Source: Rariloculus sp965263005
GTDB lineage: Bacteria; Pseudomonadota; Gammaproteobacteria; Steroidobacterales; Rariloculaceae
DNA: 64,000 nucleotides
Direction: 5' to 3'
NCBI RefSeq assembly: GCF_965263005.1
Contig: NZ_OZ253579.1
Location: 434,001-498,000 of the forward strand
The notes beneath the pieces were generated by a model, which did no database searches, was not told the origin of the DNA, and saw nothing but the letters and a program-made list of their open reading frames with translations. The position numbers were made by a program, and so were the translations under genes. This document shows, in pieces, positions 47,835 to 57,181 of this stretch (position 1 is its first letter; every line of letters starts with the position of its first letter).

Positions 47835-49424
47835 TCAGCCCAGCTCGAAATAGCGCCGCTGGTACTCGTCGAAGGTCTCCGCGGTGTCGTGTTCCAATGC
47901 CCGCGCCTCGGCCGCGGAATGCGACGCGGTGTCGGCCAGGAAACGCTCTTTCTCGCCGTCGAACGGCAAAGCGAGGAAGTAGTCCCGCTTGCTGCGCGCG
48001 CTCTCGAGCGCGTACTCGAAAAAGCTCGCGCCCGTGGCCTTGAGATCCGCGAGCAACCGGGCGGACGGCGTCAAGTCGGGATCGCGCACGGCGTCGCGGC
48101 ACAACTGGACGGCCGCCGCATAAGCCTGGTCGCCGTCGTCGAGCAGCGCGGCGACGCCGGCAATCCCGTCGACGAGCTCAAACGCCCAATCCGCAACGCG
48201 CGTCTCACGACCGAGCCTGGTTGTCGTAAGGCCGGGCATCCGCCCCAGCCTTGCAATGGCTAACTCCCTGGCGTCGATCTCGCGTTGCTCGGACTGCGCA
48301 ATCGGCGGGCTGTCGGCCAACAGACAGAACAGCAACAGCGCTTCGAGGAACCGCATCTGCGCCTGGCCGATACCGACAGGCTCTCTGATGTTGAGGTCGA
48401 GCGATCGAATCTCGACGTACTCGACGCCGTTTCGCTCGAGCGCGGTCGCGGGTCGGACGGTCCCAGGGGCTGGCTTCGGACGAACCGAGCTGTAGTACTC
48501 GTTTTCCAACTGCAATACATTCGCGTTGAGTTGACGGTACTCGCCGTCGACCGCGACGCCAATTCGCTCGTAGTGCGGGTCGATCGTGGTCAGCGCCGAG
48601 CGCAAGCCGGCGAGGTATTCCGGCAGGGAGTTCGCCGAGATCCCCAGCCTCGCCTGATATTTGTTTCGGTAGCCCATATCGCTCATGCGCAGCGACGTCG
48701 CGAACGGGGCGTACCAGGTCGCAGCGTCAAGCTCCGAAAGCAGCGCGTGCCCCTCCGGACGAAACGACTTGCAGAACGCCGGCGACTCGCCGAACAGATA
48801 GATCACGAGCCAGGCACAGCGGCGATAATTTCGAACGAGCCCCATCAGCTCGGCCGACTTGAATTGCTGCAGCGGTTCGGTGCTTTCGCGCCAGTCGCGA
48901 TACGCGGGCCAGAACACCGCGGGAAGCGAATAGTTGAAGTGCGCCCCCGCGATCGCCTGCATCGCGCGCCCGTAGCGAAAGCCGAGCCCTCGCCGGTAGA
49001 CCGCCCGGAGCAGGCCGGAATTCGCCGGTCCGTAGTCGGCGATCGGAATCTTGTCGGGGTCGACGATGCACGGCATGCTCGCGGGCCAGAGAAGCTCGTC
49101 GTCGAGCGCGCGATGGACGGCGCCGTGCAGATCACTCAGAAATTGCAGCGTCTCCCGGTTAGATGAGAATGGCTGCGTCACGAACTCGAGCAGCGCTTCG
49201 GAATAGTCGGTCGTCAGGTACGGATGAGTCAGCGCCGCGCCGAGTTGGGGCGGATGGGGGCTTTGCGCGAGCTCACCGTCCATCGTTACCCGCAGGCTTT
49301 CCTTCTCGATACCGCGCAGACCGCGCCGGACGAGATCGGCGCTAGCGCCCTGGCTGAGCCAGTTGAGCCGGGTTTGCAACAAGATGGGCGTTCCTCTGTT
49401 CCGTCGGCGAGCCGGCTCGGTCAT
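47835..49424 (-). CDS. gshA: Glutamate-cysteine ligase (GshA)
   Basis: 529 residues from ATG 49424; the frame continues 28 codons upstream without family likeness. First enzyme of glutathione synthesis. Blocks of the gammaproteobacterial GshA family: RRGLRGIEKESLRV, THPYLTTDYSEALLEFVT, GAHFNYSLP, NYRRCAWLVIYLFGESPA, MSDMGYRNKYQ and NGVEYVEIRSLDLN. Its product would supply glutathione for the GFA-type protein at 28.5 kb if that enzyme uses it. Confidence 0.95.
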   Translation of the reverse strand: MTEPARRRNRGTPILLQTRLNWLSQGASADLVRRGLRGIEKESLRVTMDGELAQSPHPPQLGAALTHPYLTTDYSEALLEFVTQPFSSNRETLQFLSDLHGAVHRALDDELLWPASMPCIVDPDKIPIADYGPANSGLLRAVYRRGLGFRYGRAMQAIAGAHFNYSLPAVFWPAYRDWRESTEPLQQFKSAELMGLVRNYRRCAWLVIYLFGESPAFCKSFRPEGHALLSELDAATWYAPFATSLRMSDMGYRNKYQARLGISANSLPEYLAGLRSALTTIDPHYERIGVAVDGEYRQLNANVLQLENEYYSSVRPKPAPGTVRPATALERNGVEYVEIRSLDLNIREPVGIGQAQMRFLEALLLFCLLADSPPIAQSEQREIDARELAIARLGRMPGLTTTRLGRETRVADWAFELVDGIAGVAALLDDGDQAYAAAVQLCRDAVRDPDLTPSARLLADLKATGASFFEYALESARSKRDYFLALPFDGEKERFLADTASHSAAEARALEHDTAETFDEYQRRYFELG

Positions 49425-49564
49425 CGTCCCGCAGCTCGCGCCGAGCGCATTATAGGCCGGACATCCGACGACAAAGCGATGCGGGGTGAACGCGCGTTTT
49501 TGGCGCACGCAGGCGCACGGCGACGGCCACCGCCGGGATCGCGCACACCGGATCGAACATCGAG

Positions 49565-50614
49565 CTAGCCGAGCGGGTCGGGGCCGAGACTCGCGCGGCT
49601 CACGGGCGGCGCTTCAAGCATGTTGGCGATCGTTTCGTCGAGCCAACACCCGAGTCCGTAGCCGGCAATGAATCCGCAGTGACCGCCACGCCGCAAGACG
49701 CTGACCGACAGCGCGGGGCTCGGCGCCACGTGCGCGAGGTCCCGAAACGGAATCACTGGATCGTCCTCGGCCGCGATGATCCGGACGGGCACGGACAGAC
49801 CCGCCAAGGCGTCGCCGGTGATCGCGTAGCCCTCCAGATAGGTATCGAGGTCGGGAAAGTCCGCATACCGCGTGACGAGAAATTCGGTCGTGGCCGTCAA
49901 CGTGCGAAGTCTGCGCAGATCGCCGAAGTCATACAGTTGCGGGAAGCTCTCGACTTTCGCGGCCAGGGAGCGCCGCCAGCGCCTGAGAAAATAGTGCCGG
50001 TAAACCCACAGCCCGTCCTCCAGGGCGCGCATGGTGCTCTTGGGCCTGAGCACCGGGCACACTGCGACGGCGCGTTCCAGGTCGATGCCCGCCGCGTTCG
50101 CGCGCGCGGCGACCCTCAGCGCGAAATTGCCGCCGAGTGAATAGCCGACGAGCACGGTTCGGGCGGCGCAATGTCGCTCCTGTATGACCTTGACGGCGTT
50201 GACGACTTCGGCGATTCGGCACGAGTGGAAGAATTCCTCGTTGAGCGCGTGCGTCGCGCCGTGATCCCTGAAATTGAGACGAAAGACGGCGAAGCCGCGC
50301 TCGTAAAGCGTAGCGCCGACGGACAATACGTAACTCGAGTCGGCACAGCCTTCCCAGCCGTGCAGCAGAATGACGAGCCCCTTGGCAGACGGGGGCCGAG
50401 CGCTCATGAAGCCCATGAGGCGTACGCCGTCTCCGCACTCGAGCAGCACCTTGCGCGACGCGCGCAGCAACGCTTCGGCGCGCCCGCGCACGAGCCGGGA
50501 GCGAAGCGGCGAGCCGGTCAGTATCGACTGAACGTGCCGGTGTCCCAGGCCGGGCGGCGGCGTGAAGCCGCCGAAATCGATGCTGTCCGCCTCAGGGACG
50601 GAATCCATGGGCAT
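49565..50614 (-). CDS. YheT-family alpha/beta hydrolase
   Basis: 349 residues. Typical YheT layout: GHRHVQSILTGSPLR near the start, oxyanion block LLHGWEGCADSSY, nucleophile Ser in GYSLGGNFALR, Asp in AAEDDPVIP and His in GGHCGF. Esterase-type hydrolase of unknown substrate. Start ATG at 50614, with a second in-frame ATG at 50608. Confidence 0.88.
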   Translation of the reverse strand: MPMDSVPEADSIDFGGFTPPPGLGHRHVQSILTGSPLRSRLVRGRAEALLRASRKVLLECGDGVRLMGFMSARPPSAKGLVILLHGWEGCADSSYVLSVGATLYERGFAVFRLNFRDHGATHALNEEFFHSCRIAEVVNAVKVIQERHCAARTVLVGYSLGGNFALRVAARANAAGIDLERAVAVCPVLRPKSTMRALEDGLWVYRHYFLRRWRRSLAAKVESFPQLYDFGDLRRLRTLTATTEFLVTRYADFPDLDTYLEGYAITGDALAGLSVPVRIIAAEDDPVIPFRDLAHVAPSPALSVSVLRRGGHCGFIAGYGLGCWLDETIANMLEAPPVSRASLGPDPLG

Positions 50615-50738
50615 AGCAGACTAATAGCCTGAACAACCGCAAGCGCCGTTCGCGCGAACCGCGGCACGCCAATGGCATGGATGCGGCGCGTCGGGTATAT
50701 TGCTGGTCGATTTTAGCGATTCATCCAGGGGTATGAAC

Positions 50739-51092
50739 ATGAAAATCTTCAATGGTTGCTGTATCGCCCTCGCAAGCTTGTTTGCGCTGCCCGTGCTGGC
50801 GTGCGAGAACCCGCCACTGGCCGTCGTCCCTGACGGCGAAAATGCGACGATGGAAGAGCTTCAGGCGGCACAGGAAGACGTACGGATCTACATGGAGGCG
50901 ATGAACGAGTATATCGCGTGCGTGGACGAGGAACTGGACTCGGCCGGGGATGATGCGCCTGAATTGTTCCAGTCGTTGATGGTCAGTCGGCACAACATCG
51001 GCGTCGAGGAGATGGAGCTGGTTGCCGAATCATTCAACGAGCAGGTGCGTGCCTGGCGGGAGGCTAACCCTGCGCCTGAAGAAGAGGAATAG
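50739..51092 (+). CDS. Small exported acidic protein
   Basis: 117 residues from ATG 50739 (GGGG seven bases upstream; an ATG at 50733 is too close). Signal peptide to about LPVLA, then an acidic, helical mature region (EELQAAQEDVRIYMEAMNEYIACVDEEL) ending in EEEE. Two Cys (the one after the signal peptide and one in YIACVD) could pair. No known family recognised. Confidence 0.7.
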   Translation: MKIFNGCCIALASLFALPVLACENPPLAVVPDGENATMEELQAAQEDVRIYMEAMNEYIACVDEELDSAGDDAPELFQSLMVSRHNIGVEEMELVAESFNEQVRAWREANPAPEEEE

Positions 51093-51138
51093 CGGCCGCG
51101 CCGGTTGGAGTTGCCCCTGATCTGTCAGTTTGTCGAAT

Positions 51139-52128
51139 ATGAGCACGAGCAAGGACAGCAAACCACCGGCCAGGGTGGCTATCACGGGAGCGGCCGGACA
51201 AATCGGCTATCAATTGGCGTTCCGCATCGCCTCGGGTCAGATGCTCGGTCCCGACCAGCCTGTCATCCTGCAGCTCCTGGAAATCCCGCCAGCCCTCGGC
51301 GCCTTGAACGGCGTAGCGATGGAACTTGAGGACTGTGCGTTTGAGACGCTGCACGGCGTCGTCGCGACCGACCACGCCGAAACGGCGTTCCGGGACGCCA
51401 ACTTCGCGCTGCTCGTAGGCGCGAGACCGCGCGGCCCGGGCATGGAGCGCGGGGACCTGCTCCTCGCCAACGCCCAGATCTTCTCCGCTCAGGGCAGAGC
51501 GCTCGACGCGAGCGCCGATCGTGACGTCAAGGTCCTCGTGGTTGGCAATCCGGCCAATACGAACGCGCTGATCGCTAGCGCAAACGCCAAGGGCCTCGAC
51601 CCGAGAAACTTCACGGCCATGACGCGTCTCGACCACAACCGTGCCAAGGCGCTGCTTGCGCAGAACGTCGGCGCGCCTGTTTCGAGCGTCGACGGCGTGA
51701 TCATATGGGGCAACCATTCGGCAACCCAGGTCCCGGATATCGCGCATGCGCTAGTCGAAGGCCGTCCCGCGTTGTCGCTCGTGTCGCGGCAATGGTACGA
51801 GGAGACGTTCGTGCCAAGCGTCCAGCAGCGCGGAGCAACGATTATCAAGGCGCGCGGTGCGTCCTCGGCCGCGTCAGCCGCTTCGGCGGCCATCGATCAC
51901 ATGCGGGACTGGACACGGGGCAGCGCCGGCTGGGTCAGCATGGCGGTCGCCTCCGACGGCAGCTACGGCATTCGCGAAGGGATCGTTTATTCTTATCCGT
52001 TGAGGTGCCGCGGCGGCGACTACGAAATTGTCCAGGGACTTGAGATCGACGACTTCTGCCGCGCCAGGCTTGACGCCACGGACGCCGAGCTTCGCGAGGA
52101 ACGCAGCGGTGTAGCGGAGCTGCTCTAG
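51139..52128 (+). CDS. mdh: Malate dehydrogenase
   Basis: 329 residues from ATG 51139. Oxidises malate to oxaloacetate in the TCA cycle with NAD+. NAD loop GAAGQIGYQLAFRIA, substrate Arg in ARPRGPGMERGDLL, TRLDHNRAKALLA and the catalytic His in WGNHSATQVPD. It belongs to the cytosolic-type MDH family of about 325-330 residues, not the E. coli type. The TAG stop codon is also the first triplet of repeat copy B. Confidence 0.95.
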   Translation: MSTSKDSKPPARVAITGAAGQIGYQLAFRIASGQMLGPDQPVILQLLEIPPALGALNGVAMELEDCAFETLHGVVATDHAETAFRDANFALLVGARPRGPGMERGDLLLANAQIFSAQGRALDASADRDVKVLVVGNPANTNALIASANAKGLDPRNFTAMTRLDHNRAKALLAQNVGAPVSSVDGVIIWGNHSATQVPDIAHALVEGRPALSLVSRQWYEETFVPSVQQRGATIIKARGASSAASAASAAIDHMRDWTRGSAGWVSMAVASDGSYGIREGIVYSYPLRCRGGDYEIVQGLEIDDFCRARLDATDAELREERSGVAELL

Positions 52129-52288
52129 CAGCCCGTGGCAGAACCCCGCGTCGCACCGAGACCGGCGAGGCGCCCGCCTGACAAGGCGCGAGGAGCGAGA
52201 ATATTGAACATATTCGAGCGACGAGTAACGCAGCTCAGGCGGGATGCATCGCCGGTCGAATGCAGCGGGGCTTTTGCCACGGGCTGCT
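52127..52288 (+). repeat. Dispersed inverted-repeat element, full copy B
   Basis: 162 bp, about 90% like copy A by eye. Left arm AGCAGCCCGTGGCAGAACCC (then CGC) and right arm ending GCCACGGGCTGCT (52288) form near-perfect inverted repeats; both ends extend to CTAG. It begins inside the mdh stop codon and ends 33 bp before the fadE start. The fadE frame is open through its right half but reads as nothing recognisable. Confidence 0.9.
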
Positions 52289-52321
52289 AGACCGTATGCA
52301 CGCGCATACAAACGCCGGGGA

Positions 52322-54907
52322 GTGACGGTGAGTTCCATTTTCTGGTTTATCGTCCTGAGTGCGGCACCGATCGCACTCGCGTATCGCAGGGTCGATCTGA
52401 AAAAGTCCACGCTCGTCCTTGGCGCCGTGTTGCTCGTCTACACGATAATCGGCGCCGTAGGAATCCTCTGGACCCTGTTCCTTTGGATTCTGTTCGCGGC
52501 ATTCGCCGCGTTGAACCTGATCGAGCTGCGCCGCGAGCACTTGAGCAACCGCCTGCTCGAAATCGCCCGGGGCATGCTCCCGCAGATGTCGACGACGGAA
52601 CAGGACGCGCTTGAGGCGGGCAACGTGTGGTGGGAAGGCGAGCTGTTCGGCGGGATGCCGGACTGGCGCACTCTGATGGAGCTGCCTGCGCCGAAACTGA
52701 CCGATGAGGAGCAGGCGTTTCTCGACGGGCCGACCGAGCAGCTTTGCCGGATGCTCGACGACTGGCAGATCACCCACGAGCTCTGCGACATGCCCGCCGA
52801 CGTTTGGGAGTTCATCAAGAGCAACGGCTTTTTCTCGATGATCATCCCCAAGGAATACGGCGGCCTCGGTTTTTCGCCGCTCGCAAACTCCATGGTCTTG
52901 ACGAAGATCTCGTCGCGCAACATCACCGCGGCATCGACGATCGGCGTGCCGAACTCGCTCGGACCGGCCGAGTTGTTGTTGCACTATGGAACGGAAGAGC
53001 AAAAGCAACGCTGGCTTCCGGAGCTCGCGAGCGCCAGGGAAATCCCGTGCTTCGCGTTGACGTCGCCGCGGGCTGGTTCCGACGCGACTGCGATTACCGA
53101 TACCGGCGTCGTGTGCACAGGCACGTTCGAAGGCCGCGAGACCCTTGGCATAAGGCTCAACTGGGAAAAACGCTACATCACGCTTGCGCCGGTCGCGACC
53201 GTGCTCGGACTTGCGTTCAAGCTCCACGATCCGGAGCACCTCATTGGCGACAAGGACGAATACGGCATTACGGCGGCACTGATACCGACGAATCTGCCGG
53301 GTATCGAGATCGGCAGACGGCATTTTCCGATCAATATTCCGTTTCAGAACGGGCCGACCGAAGGCAAGGACGTGTTCGTCCCCGTCGACAGCATCATCGG
53401 TGGGCCGAAGATGGCGGGCCAGGGCTGGCGCATGCTCGTGCAGCAGTTGTCCGTCGGCCGCAGCGTAACCCTGCCGAGCAACGCGCTCGGCGGGGTGCTT
53501 GCCGGCGTATACGCGTCCGGCGCCTATGCCCGCCTGAGGCGCCAGTTCGGGCTGCCGATCGGCAAGTTCCACGGCGTCGGTGAGGCGCTGGCGAGAATGG
53601 CCGGCTACGCTTACACGATGAAGGCGGCGTCGCGCGTGACTTGCACGGCTCTCAACGCCGGCGAGAGACCGGCCGTGCCGTCGGCCATTCTCAAGTATCA
53701 CAACACCGAGATGGCCCGCGCCGTGGCGAACGACGCCATGGACGTGCACGGCGGCAAGGCCATCATGCTCGGCCCGCGCAACTATCTCGCCAGAAACTAC
53801 CAGTCTCTGCCGATCTCGATCACGGTTGAGGGCGCCAACATCCTGACGAGAAATCTCATCATATTCGGGCAAGGCGCGATCCGCTGTCATCCCTATGTGC
53901 GCACGGAGATGGAAGCGGCGCGCGACGCGGACACGGAACGCGGCCTGGCCGAGTTCGATCGGGCCATCTTCGCCCACGCCGGCTACGTCGTGTCGAACGC
54001 CGCGCGCTCATTGGTGCTGGCGTTGACGCAAAGCCGCTTCACGCGAGTCCCGGCGAACGGCGCGACGCGCAGGTACTATCAGCACATCAACCGCTACAGT
54101 GCGTCGTTCGCGCTTGCCGCGGACGCTGCCATGCTCACGCTCGGCGGCGCACTGAAACGAAAAGAACTGCTCTCGGCGCGCCTGGGCGATGTTCTGAGCT
54201 ATATCTACCTCGCCTCGATGGTGCTCAAGCATTACCGGGATCAGGACGAGCCGGACGCCGACCTGCCGTTGGTCGAATGGGCTTGCCGGACGCTGATGTA
54301 CAGGGCCCAGGAGCAACTGCACGGCTTCCTCCGGAATTTTCCCAACCGCTGGGTAGCCGCCGTGCTGAGGGTCATGATCTTTCCGAGGGGCAGGACGTTC
54401 TCGGCCCCGTCGGACGAGCTCGGCCAGCAGATCGTAGAGCTCATGATCAATCCCACCGAAACGCGCGAGCGGCTTGCCGACTGCTCGTATACGACGTTGG
54501 AGCCAACTAACCCGCTCGGGCTTCTCCAGGAGGCGTTGGAGATGGCCGAGCGAGTCAAGGTGCTCGAGCGCAAGGTTCTCGACGCCAGGCGCGCCGGCGA
54601 GATCGTCAGTGAGGACACGCCCGGCCAGATCGACGAAGCCGAGCGCAAAGGCGTGCTCACCGCCACCGAGGCAGTCGCGGTCAGAGCATTCGACGACAAG
54701 GTCATGGCGCTGACAGGCGTTGACGATTTCGATGCGGCCGAGCTCGGACGCACACAAGCGGGGGCAACGCCCACGGCTTCGGCGCCGCGTTCGGTCAACA
54801 AAAAGACCCCTCGCCCGGCCAGGAAAAAGCCGTCGCGCTCGGTCAAGAAGAAACCACAGCGCAAGAAAGCGGTCCAACAGCGCAGCGAAACGGCAGCCGA
54901 AGATTGA
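52322..54907 (+). CDS. fadE: Acyl-CoA dehydrogenase FadE
   Basis: 861 residues from GTG 52322; the longer frame starts inside the repeat element. First step of fatty-acid beta-oxidation. Two N-terminal membrane helices (about 5-55), then a sequence strongly like E. coli FadE: MPDWRTL, EEQAFLDGPTEQLCRM, QITHELCDMP, FFSMIIPKEYGGLGFSP, PCFALTSPRAGSDA, PFQNGPTEGKDVFVP, GGPKMAGQGWRMLV, VEGANILTRNLIIFGQGAIRCHPYV. The last 50 residues form an unusual Lys/Arg/Pro tail (KKTPRPARKKPSRSVKKKPQ) like histone H1, not present in E. coli FadE. Confidence 0.96.
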   Translation: MTVSSIFWFIVLSAAPIALAYRRVDLKKSTLVLGAVLLVYTIIGAVGILWTLFLWILFAAFAALNLIELRREHLSNRLLEIARGMLPQMSTTEQDALEAGNVWWEGELFGGMPDWRTLMELPAPKLTDEEQAFLDGPTEQLCRMLDDWQITHELCDMPADVWEFIKSNGFFSMIIPKEYGGLGFSPLANSMVLTKISSRNITAASTIGVPNSLGPAELLLHYGTEEQKQRWLPELASAREIPCFALTSPRAGSDATAITDTGVVCTGTFEGRETLGIRLNWEKRYITLAPVATVLGLAFKLHDPEHLIGDKDEYGITAALIPTNLPGIEIGRRHFPINIPFQNGPTEGKDVFVPVDSIIGGPKMAGQGWRMLVQQLSVGRSVTLPSNALGGVLAGVYASGAYARLRRQFGLPIGKFHGVGEALARMAGYAYTMKAASRVTCTALNAGERPAVPSAILKYHNTEMARAVANDAMDVHGGKAIMLGPRNYLARNYQSLPISITVEGANILTRNLIIFGQGAIRCHPYVRTEMEAARDADTERGLAEFDRAIFAHAGYVVSNAARSLVLALTQSRFTRVPANGATRRYYQHINRYSASFALAADAAMLTLGGALKRKELLSARLGDVLSYIYLASMVLKHYRDQDEPDADLPLVEWACRTLMYRAQEQLHGFLRNFPNRWVAAVLRVMIFPRGRTFSAPSDELGQQIVELMINPTETRERLADCSYTTLEPTNPLGLLQEALEMAERVKVLERKVLDARRAGEIVSEDTPGQIDEAERKGVLTATEAVAVRAFDDKVMALTGVDDFDAAELGRTQAGATPTASAPRSVNKKTPRPARKKPSRSVKKKPQRKKAVQQRSETAAED

Positions 54908-54983
54908 ACTTGCGGCACAGCGGCGACGATATGCTACAGTGACGCCAGCCGAGTGACCGGCCGGACAGCGCAGGAGAAAGTTG

Positions 54984-55490
54984 ATGCTCAGACGCGGCGC
55001 TTTAGTCATATGCTGTGGGATATTCGCGGCCTGCACCGACGAGCCGGCCACCGAGACAGCAGCGGATGCGGCCCCGACGCCCGCCGCGGCCCCGGCCGAG
55101 CAAGCGCCGAGCGCTGCGCCCCCGACGCTGCCCCGCACAGCGGCGCCCGCCGACGCCATGGTCTACATCGTGTCGCCGACGGACGGCGAGAGCATAACGA
55201 GCCCAGTCAGAGTCGTGTTCGGATTGCAGGGTGCCGGTGTCGCGCCCGCGGGCTTCGAGATGCCCGCCACGGGCCACCATCATGTGCTCGTCGACACAGG
55301 ATTGGCGAACATGGGCCTGCCGATCCCGGCCGATGAGCAGCATATTCACTTCGGCGGCGGGCAGACGGAAGCCGTCCTTGAGCTCTCACCCGGCACGCAT
55401 ACGCTGCAGCTGGTGCTCGGGGACCACTTGCACATTCCGCACGATCCACCGCTGATGTCGGAGGTCGTTACGGTCGAAGTGCAACCCTGA
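54984..55490 (+). CDS. DUF4399 lipoprotein
   Basis: 168 residues from ATG 54984 with AGGAG seven bases upstream. Lipoprotein signal with lipobox IFAAC (Cys about 17), a long Ala/Pro linker (about 25-55), then the DUF4399 domain (VYIVSPTDGESITSPVRVVFGLQG, HHHVLVDTG, QHIHFGGGQTEAVLELSPG, HTLQLVLGDHLHIPHDPP). The many His residues hint at metal binding; function unknown. A GGCCGC/GCGGCC hairpin follows at 55491-55505. Confidence 0.85.
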   Translation: MLRRGALVICCGIFAACTDEPATETAADAAPTPAAAPAEQAPSAAPPTLPRTAAPADAMVYIVSPTDGESITSPVRVVFGLQGAGVAPAGFEMPATGHHHVLVDTGLANMGLPIPADEQHIHFGGGQTEAVLELSPGTHTLQLVLGDHLHIPHDPPLMSEVVTVEVQP

Positions 55491-55505
55491 GGCCGCCGCG
55501 CGGCC
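55491..55505 (+). terminator. Short GC hairpin after the DUF4399 gene
   Basis: GGCCGC, loop CGC, GCGGCC immediately after the stop codon. No T run, so termination would be weak at best. Confidence 0.3.
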
Positions 55506-55563
55506 GAAAGACTACGGTCGATGGAGTGTATGGAACCCGTCTGAGCCCCGGGAGACCCGAGAC

Positions 55564-57180
55564 GTGTACACTGCATTCTTCGGGCTTGACGAGAAGCCCT
55601 TCTCGATAACCCCGGATCCTCGTTATCTTTATCTGAGCCAGCGCCATGCCGATGCGCTCGCGCATCTGATCTACGGCATTTCCGAGAGCGGCGGATTCAT
55701 CCAGCTCACGGGCGAAGTCGGCACGGGCAAGACGACGCTGATCCGAAGCCTGCTCGAGCAGCTTCCCGAAAAGGCCGAAGTCGCGCTGATTCTGAACCCG
55801 CAGCTCTCGACCAAGGAGTTTCTGCGCTCGATATGTCAGGAGCTTCGGATCGAGACGCCGAAGCGCGCGACGGTAAAGGATCTCATCGACCTGCTCAATG
55901 AGCGACTCCTGCGGGCGCACGCCGAGGACAGGCGCATCGTGCTGATCGTCGACGAGGCGCAGACGCTGAGCCCCGCGCTGCTCGAGCAGGTCAGGCTGCT
56001 CACGAATCTGGAGACGGCGAAACGGAAGCTGCTGCAGATTGTATTGATAGGACAACCCGAGCTTCGCCAGTTGCTCGCTCGTGGGGAAATGCGGCAGATC
56101 GCGCAGCGGGTCACGGGGAGGTATCACCTCGAGCCCTTGAGTGCGGAAGACACCGTCGTGTACGTCAAGCATCGCATGAAGGTCGCCGGTGCCCGGGCCG
56201 AAGTGTTTTCGCTTTCCGCGGTCCGGGAAATCTATCGGAAGTCCGGCGGCGTTCCCCGGTTGATCAACGTCGTTTCCGACCGGGCCTTGCTCGCCGCGTA
56301 CACTCAGGACCGAACCAGGATCGATCGCCGGCTCATTCGACGCGCGGCTGCGGAGGTCTTCGGCAAGAGGCCGGAGCGGCGCTGGTGGCCCTGGGCCGCG
56401 GCCGGCGCGACGCTCGCGATTCTCGCTCTGGCGGCGCCGAATCTCAGGCAAGCCGACGAGGACGCGGCACGCTATGCCGTCGAAGCGACCCCGGCAAGCC
56501 AGGCGCTCCCGGTCGTCGCCGCGCCGGTCGAGCCACCGAGTTCGATCGCTCAGGGTTCGCTCGTCACGCTACTGGCGAGCAACGTGTTTTCGGCCGGCGC
56601 CGACGCCGCGGTCGGCGATCTCCTGGCGCTTTGGGGCGTCGACTACGATCCGGCGCTCGGCGCGGTGTGCGAGCAGGCCGCGGCGCACGGGCTGCAGTGC
56701 CTGGCGCTCGACGACGGATCGATCAGCCAGCTTCGCAGGCTCGACCGGCCGGCGGTGCTTGCGCTCATGGACGCGGATGGCGCAAAGTATCATGCGGTCA
56801 TGAGCGCACTCGAATACGAGCACGCAGAGCTTTCGTCCGGCGGCCAGACGCACCGGGTCGGTGTCGTCGATCTGACCCACCACTGGTACGGCGAGCAGCT
56901 GTTGCTCTGGAAGCCCCTGATTGCCGAGGGCAGGGACCTTGCTCCCGGGACGCGCGACGAGGGTGTCCGCGGGCTGCGGGAGAGTCTCGCGGCGATCCGC
57001 GACGTGCCGCTGACCGGCGCCGCGTCCGATCTCTACGATCCAGAGCTCGAGGCATGGGTCCGGGAGTTACAGAGCGCCCGCGGACTGTCCGTCGATGGGA
57101 TCGTCGGAGCCCTGACGCAAATCGCGATACATACGGATCTCGGCCTTGCCGACACGCCGTTGCTGAGCAGGGTGGACTGA
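55564..57180 (+). CDS. gspA: GspA/ExeA-type ATPase with peptidoglycan-binding C-terminus
   Basis: 538 residues from GTG 55564. Cytoplasmic AAA ATPase (about 1-265): MYTAFFGLDEKPFSITPDPRY in family blocks, Walker A GEVGTGKTT (50-58), Walker B IVLIVDEAQ. One membrane helix (about 276-292). The periplasmic part ends in a peptidoglycan-binding domain (ELQSARGLSVDGIVGALT). In Aeromonas and Vibrio, ExeA/GspA works with ExeB/GspB to let the type II secretin assemble through the wall. The GspB gene follows after 1 base. No other gsp genes are in the window. Confidence 0.9.
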   Translation: MYTAFFGLDEKPFSITPDPRYLYLSQRHADALAHLIYGISESGGFIQLTGEVGTGKTTLIRSLLEQLPEKAEVALILNPQLSTKEFLRSICQELRIETPKRATVKDLIDLLNERLLRAHAEDRRIVLIVDEAQTLSPALLEQVRLLTNLETAKRKLLQIVLIGQPELRQLLARGEMRQIAQRVTGRYHLEPLSAEDTVVYVKHRMKVAGARAEVFSLSAVREIYRKSGGVPRLINVVSDRALLAAYTQDRTRIDRRLIRRAAAEVFGKRPERRWWPWAAAGATLAILALAAPNLRQADEDAARYAVEATPASQALPVVAAPVEPPSSIAQGSLVTLLASNVFSAGADAAVGDLLALWGVDYDPALGAVCEQAAAHGLQCLALDDGSISQLRRLDRPAVLALMDADGAKYHAVMSALEYEHAELSSGGQTHRVGVVDLTHHWYGEQLLLWKPLIAEGRDLAPGTRDEGVRGLRESLAAIRDVPLTGAASDLYDPELEAWVRELQSARGLSVDGIVGALTQIAIHTDLGLADTPLLSRVD

Positions 57181-57181
57181 G

